64,000 nt of DNA, taken from assembly GCA_003612405.1 (NCBI GenBank), contig RAYR01000016.1, positions 1-64,000 of the forward strand. Direction: 5' to 3'. This document shows positions 60,179 to 64,000 of this stretch, piece after piece (the stretch's first letter is position 1; every line of letters starts with the position of its first letter). A program made the translations under genes and the position numbers. The stretch comes from a bacterium 0.1xD8-71 (GTDB lineage: Bacteria > Bacillota > Clostridia > Lachnospirales > Lachnospiraceae). Below the pieces are notes generated by a model. That model did no database searches. It saw only the letters and a list, made by a program, of their open reading frames with translations, and was not told where the DNA came from.

Positions 60179-61367
60179 ATTCCACGAACTCTCCATAATC
60201 ATTCCAGATGTTACAAATCCAGGTCTTGCCCTGATTGAAGATAATCTCCTCACCGGACGCATCATAGAACCTGGGCGGTGTGAAATCGCCGCCTAAGCGC
60301 TCCCATTTCCCCTCGATTACTTTGCCGTTGGTGAAAACAAGCGCCTTTCCTTCCCCGTGCACTTCAAAGGCCAGATAATCATGATCATCCCTTACCTCAC
60401 CATTACAGTACATGAAAACTACATTGCTGAAAGTAAGCTGCTTGCCGTCCAGTTCATCAATCTGCTCCTTACCGTCCTGATAACGATAATATAAGTGATC
60501 ATCCTCATGATATTCAAAGTAGGGGTGATACTGCCCATAACCGCTCGGATTCGACCCTTCCTTGCCGCCCGGATAGATCATGGTCACCGTTTCATTTTCC
60601 TCATACTCTGCCCTCACGCCGTCCGCCGCGAACAGAAACGGCGGCTCATATTTGTCATCATAATTCCAGTCATAGTCAAGACGCTCCACCGCATCAAAGA
60701 GACCGTCTATCATCAGATAGCCTGTAAATTCCAGAGAATACCCATCTCCTCTGCTTACCCTGGCGAAAGCCTCATCCGCCGGATTGTGAATACCATTTAC
60801 CGCCGCGCTGACATTATAATACTCCGGCCTGTTGATCAGTTCCTCCACATAAGGAACAGCCAGGCCCCAGTTACAATAGATGGCCTCATATCCCATCGCC
60901 ATATATACATAATAATCACGGCTGCTTCTGACGGGTCCGATCCTCTCCAGATCGTCAAAATCCTCCACCACCGCCATCAGACGGGTAATACGCCCCTCCA
61001 CCGGCGCCTCATAGATGATGCCTGCACGGGACAGACCGTACTGCGGCATCGCCGGCCTGTTGTTGGGAATCATAACCGCGATCGGGCGTCTCGTACCCGC
61101 GGATTCCCTGATCCACTCACCGGTCAGATAACTTTGCATCTCACCGTTTACCACTTCTCTCTCTCCGATGACAGTGAGTTCTCCCGGAGCAGGTTCCTCT
61201 TCTTCCTCTGGGCTATCTTCCACGCTTTCCTCGGGAATTACTTCCTGTATTTCCGGTTCCGGTATCGGCTCGTCCTTACTGCCGCAGCCTGTCATACACG
61301 CCATAAGCCACATCATAACGGCAAATGTTACCGCCATTCTTTTTATCGTCATTTTTTTCCGAAACAT
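60165..61367 (-). CDS. DUF3048 (YerB-like) lipoprotein
   Basis: A 400-residue exported lipoprotein: signal peptide with a lipobox around LMAC/MTGC (Cys24 or Cys28), an acidic linker, then two DUF3048 regions (RRPIAVMIPNNRPAMPQYGL, IIYEAPVEGRITRLMAVVED, GPVRSSRDYYVYMAMGYEAI, and GKALVFTNGKVIEGKWERL). It probably acts in the cell envelope; the exact function is unknown. AGAGGT precedes the ATG. Confidence 0.88.
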   Translation of the reverse strand: MFRKKMTIKRMAVTFAVMMWLMACMTGCGSKDEPIPEPEIQEVIPEESVEDSPEEEEEPAPGELTVIGEREVVNGEMQSYLTGEWIRESAGTRRPIAVMIPNNRPAMPQYGLSRAGIIYEAPVEGRITRLMAVVEDFDDLERIGPVRSSRDYYVYMAMGYEAIYCNWGLAVPYVEELINRPEYYNVSAAVNGIHNPADEAFARVSRGDGYSLEFTGYLMIDGLFDAVERLDYDWNYDDKYEPPFLFAADGVRAEYEENETVTMIYPGGKEGSNPSGYGQYHPYFEYHEDDHLYYRYQDGKEQIDELDGKQLTFSNVVFMYCNGEVRDDHDYLAFEVHGEGKALVFTNGKVIEGKWERLGGDFTPPRFYDASGEEIIFNQGKTWICNIWNDYGEFVEYGQE

Positions 61368-61497
61368 ATTTACCTCTTTTCCACGTTCCTTTTCGTTTGT
61401 CTTATCATTCCCTCATAATTCCTAAACGTTTTTATTATACCCGAAAAAAGAATTACTGTACACTCGGAATTGTAAAATTAAGAAAAATAAAAAGACA

Positions 61498-61540
61498 TTC
61501 CCACAGGGATTAAGCTGAAACTCCTTAATCCCTGTGGGAA
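61498..61540 (-). terminator. Strong hairpin at end of pseudogene cluster
   Basis: TTCCCACAGGGATTAAG and CTTAATCCCTGTGGGAA form a 17-bp perfect stem, followed on the minus strand by a T-rich tract. It is the original terminator of the galactonate-type operon. Confidence 0.85.
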
Positions 61541-61566
61541 TCTTATCGTTTTCTTCGTATTGCCTG

Positions 61567-62324
61567 TCACCATTCGGCAACGGAATTGTCCCTGTGCCTC
61601 CATACCGGATTCTTAACATAGTCAAGCACACTCTTGCCCACATTATAATGAATCCCGATGCTCTGTTCCTGAATCACCGCATTATGGCAGGTAGCGTCCA
61701 CCTGAAGGCAGGCGCAGAGGGCAATCGGTCCCAAAGGGCGGTGCGGTGGCAATGGGAATATTACAGCAGGAAGCAATCTCACGAAAGGCTTCCATATTTT
61801 CCGACTGCTTCCCGGATAGAAGCGACTCTTTCGAGAACGGCATCAATTTTGTCGTAACTGTCAATGTACTGTAATTCTTCCGTGGCGTTCATTTTAACAG
61901 CCTGGAATCCGGCATTTTTTCGTTCTTTTGCCGCATTTGCCACATCATCCGGACGGTCTCCGCCAATCCAGGAGTAGACTTTCATCCTGTCACGGCAGCT
62001 TCCGCCCATCAGATCATAGACCGGTGCCTGATAATATTTCCCCTTAATATCCCAAAGAGCCTGGTCGATACCGGAAATAGCACTCATCAGAACAGGCCCT
62101 CCCCGGTAAAAAGCACCCCGATATAAGAGGTTCCACAAATCTTCTATATGGCCTGGGTCTTTTCCGATAAGATATTCTGTCATTTCCTCCACACAGGCCT
62201 TTACCGTGGAAGCCTTGCCCTCAATCACGGCTTCTCCCCAACCGGTAATCCCTTCATCCGTTTCGATTTCCACAAAGCACCAACGTGGGCGAACCAGATA
62301 AGTGTTGATCGCAGAGATTTTCAT
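61567..62324 (-). pseudogene. Galactonate dehydratase-like gene (enolase superfamily), broken
   Basis: The first 170 residues are intact (MKISAINTYLVRPRWCFVEI, GWGEAVIEGKASTV, GIDQALWDIKGKYYQAPVYD, GGDRPDDVA), as in DgoD. After [12 protein letters not shown] the frame stops. The C-terminal region appears in other frames ([17 protein letters not shown]; then [20 protein letters not shown] and [18 protein letters not shown]), with the catalytic middle deleted. At least two frameshifts and an internal deletion are visible. Confidence 0.8.
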
Positions 62325-62680
62325 AGTAGTTTCTCCTTTCGCAGATCATTTAGAAAATTCTGTATGCTCCGGGTAATCTCATCCCATTTTTTCTGCCGAA
62401 AAGTCTCGGCATCTACCAGGGAACCTCCGATTCCGACCCCAACAAAACCGGACTTTAGATAATCTGCCGGATTGGCAGAAGGCGACAGCATAAAATCCGC
62501 ACCGGCATCCTCTGCCATGCGTGCATCATCCGTATGATACAAAATCTTACATTCATCCCGCCCTGCCAGAAGATAGGATGCACGGGAAATACAATCCAGC
62601 ATTAACGAGGTATAATCCTGAACCTTCCACAGCTTAAGCCGTATATTAGGATCAAAGCTGACGGCACAGTGATGTGGCAA
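62321..62680 (-). pseudogene. Fusion remnant of KDG kinase-like and KDPG aldolase-like genes
   Basis: The open frame starts inside a PfkB-type kinase (VSFDPNIRLKLWKVQDYTSL, ISRASYLLAGRDECKIL) and, within about 45 residues, becomes the C-terminus of a KDPG/KDGal aldolase (AGADFMLSPSANPADYLKSG, FVGVGIGGSLV). So an internal deletion joined two neighbouring pathway genes in frame. It overlaps the dehydratase start by 4 bp, keeping the old operon spacing. Confidence 0.7.
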
Positions 62681-62681
62681 T

Positions 62682-63008
62682 ATATGGTTCGGAAAAAGCC
62701 TGAAGGAAAACTGGGCACAGCTTCAGGGGGCTGCCAATGTATTTCTGGTCTGCTGGAACACAATAAAGACCATCTTACTGTATACTTTTTTATCTATCCT
62801 GATCTGCGCCATGGCAGGCTACGAATTTGAAAAATACAGATCAAAAGGAAAAAACGTGGTATATGCCATGTTTCTGCTCTCCATGATGATTCCTTTTTCA
62901 GCACAGATCATTCCATTATTTAAAATGGCGTCCCGGGCAAACATGCTGGATTCATTTCTGACCATGCAGAAGCAGTTTGTGGAAGGAATTGTAGGAAGTT
63001 CAAAATAG
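62682..63008 (+). pseudogene. Sugar ABC permease remnant with internal deletion
   Basis: The frame gives NWAQLQGAANVFLVCWNTIK, TILLYTFLSILICAMAGYEF and MFLLSMMIPFSAQIIPLFKM, the MalG-type permease middle. It then jumps to MQKQFVEGIVGSSK, the usual extreme C-terminus. The EAA loop region between them is missing and there is no start. It probably belonged to the uptake system for the sugar acid degraded by the neighbouring pseudogenes. Confidence 0.7.
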
Positions 63009-63049
63009 AGAAAGGGACGGACATGATAAGAGAATACAGTATTTGGCAG

Positions 63050-63610
63050 GCCTTTCAATCTGCGGTGTGATGACGAAACCTATTTAAAATACACAGAGCG
63101 GTTCTATCGAGAAATCTATCATCAGGCAGAGGGACTGCTATTTAAAGCTGGCGGCAGGAGCAGGAACTGCGGTTTACATGGAAAGATGTGAGCACTGTAA
63201 ACAAAGACAGCGACGGTGCGTTAAAAAGGCCTGTGGTAGGCAGTCCGCTTACTTCCACTAAGGTTGTGAACGCCCGGGCCGTACTGAAATTTGCGCCGGA
63301 GATTTTCGCGGATGCGAAACAGGTTCTGTTAAAGGTAGATTATGAAGGAGATGTCGGATATGCCTTTATCGAAGGTGAAATGTTCCATGATAATTTTTGC
63401 AATGGAGCAGCCCGGGAAATCGATTTGATGCCCCATAAAGAGAAGTTGTCAGAATACGGCATGTACTTGTATGTTTCTCCCAGGAAAACAGGTGCTTATG
63501 TGGACAATACCTCCGCCATGGCAGCCAGACATGAGGTCGTCAAAGAACAGGTGGCACGAATTGACAGCGTGGAGCTGGAAGTAATCAAGCGAATTGAAAT
63601 GGAATTGTAG
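63050..63610 (+). pseudogene. C-terminal fragment of a large carbohydrate-active enzyme-like protein
   Basis: The segment FNLRCDDETYLKYTERFYRE is followed by a frameshift near 63140, then RFTWKDVSTV and a frame open to 63610 (VLLKVDYEGDVGYAFIEGEM, FHDNFCNGAAREIDLMP). This looks like the beta-sandwich tail of a glycosidase such as a beta-galactosidase-like enzyme, but the family is not certain. No start codon with SD was found. Confidence 0.5.
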
Positions 63611-63625
63611 AAGTTATCCTCCCTC

Positions 63626-63674
63626 GAACCTGTTGGCATTGATATGCTATAATGCATCGTTTGTCAACAGGTTC
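63626..63674. terminator. Hairpin between convergent units
   Basis: GAACCTGTTG (63626-63635) pairs with CAACAGGTTC (63665-63674), a perfect 10-bp stem with a 29-nt loop, followed on the plus strand by TTTCTATTC. Confidence 0.5.
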
Positions 63675-63707
63675 TTTCTATTCTAACCCAATCTCTGAAT
63701 ATTTGCT

Positions 63708-64000
63708 TTATTCACTAATATATTTCTCCATCAGATAAAACCTTCCCTTTCGCCAGTCAGCCGTGCCCGTTCGGACATATCCAGCTCCGGCATACAATCT
63801 CTGGGAATAGGGGTTCTTGCTGAAAACATCCAGCCGGACTGCCTGGATTCCTTTGTGCTTCAACATTTCTTCGATGTATTTCATGGTTTTTGTGGCAACA
63901 CCTCTGTTTTGGAATAATGGATTCACACACAGGCGATGCAAAACATAATAAGACCTCTCCGGATAGACCCATGCTCCCTTTTTATAATCCTCATCGCTTT
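63708..64000 (-). CDS. GNAT-family N-acetyltransferase (5' end outside window)
   Basis: The frame is open from the right edge: DEDYKKGAWVYPERSYYVLH, then RLCVNPLFQNRGVATKTMKY (acetyl-CoA motif A) and NPYSQRLYAGAGYVRTGT. It is a small-molecule or peptide acetyltransferase; the substrate is unknown. Only the C-terminal 97 residues are visible. Confidence 0.8.
   Translation of the reverse strand, partial: SDEDYKKGAWVYPERSYYVLHRLCVNPLFQNRGVATKTMKYIEEMLKHKGIQAVRLDVFSKNPYSQRLYAGAGYVRTGTADWRKGRFYLMEKYISE

Overview
The window looks like the chromosome of a Lachnospiraceae-type Clostridia bacterium. The basis is the housekeeping gene order on the right (ireB, ruvX, DUF1292, RNase J, YlbF, short MltG-like protein, tRNA hydroxyuridine genes), a type III glutamine synthetase, and Tn1549/Tn4451-type mobile DNA on the left. 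No species is assigned.

Region 1 (1 to about 38.9 kb) is a scarred island made of nested mobile elements. Its backbone is a Tn1549-like integrative conjugative element read mostly on the minus strand: initiator and DUF5348 protein, PcfB, VirD4/TraG coupling protein, a small protein, Maff2, a large polyvalent-type protein, then MobC and relaxase. It is decayed. The virD4 gene is in three pieces (36.8-37.1, 23.7-24.2 and 12.4-12.7 kb), with the Walker A region missing. Maff2 is truncated, and the type IV secretion genes expected after it are gone. A Tn4451-like mobilizable element (12686-23668), with a large serine recombinase, MobV-type relaxase, primase, helicase, TnpV and a plus-strand acetyltransferase cargo, sits inside virD4. 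Its GA crossover dinucleotide and imperfect terminal inverted repeats can be read, and removing it restores the virD4 frame exactly at that point.

The island carries two Cpr/lantibiotic-type peptide-resistance modules in opposite orientation (about 2.4-8.2 and 26.1-31.1 kb). Each has an XRE regulator, a small HTH protein, a response regulator, a histidine kinase, an ABC ATPase and two permeases. Both ATPase genes are preceded by 11-bp direct repeats at the same distance from a -10 box. Other accessory genes are a GntR/YtrA-type regulator with an ABC exporter, a radical SAM protein, an HxlR/flavin-reductase pair, an Rpn-like nuclease and a second truncated relaxase region with MobC and a sigma factor. 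Three copies of an approximately 150-nt imperfect inverted repeat (11446, 12084, 36015) show compensatory changes and G-U pairs that favour one strand; this is the most interesting unexplained signal.

Region 2 (38.9-40 kb) is the island/chromosome junction: an ABC ATPase-permease pseudogene cut at its 5' end by the island, then tRNA-Gln(CTG).

Region 3 (40-61.4 kb) is ordinary chromosome, nearly all on the minus strand: glnN, an SGNH/MBOAT O-acylation pair, tRNA wobble-uridine modification (trhP, trmR), RNA decay, ruvX, ireB, mtaB, thiI with its cysteine desulfurase, rsmE, prmA, TelA/XpaC and a DUF3048 lipoprotein. A divergent HPr-like protein is the one plus-strand gene.

Region 4 (61.5-64 kb) is a graveyard of sugar-acid catabolism genes (galactonate dehydratase, a KDG kinase/aldolase-like fusion, a sugar ABC permease and a glycosidase-like fragment), each with frameshifts or internal deletions, followed by a GNAT gene running off the window.
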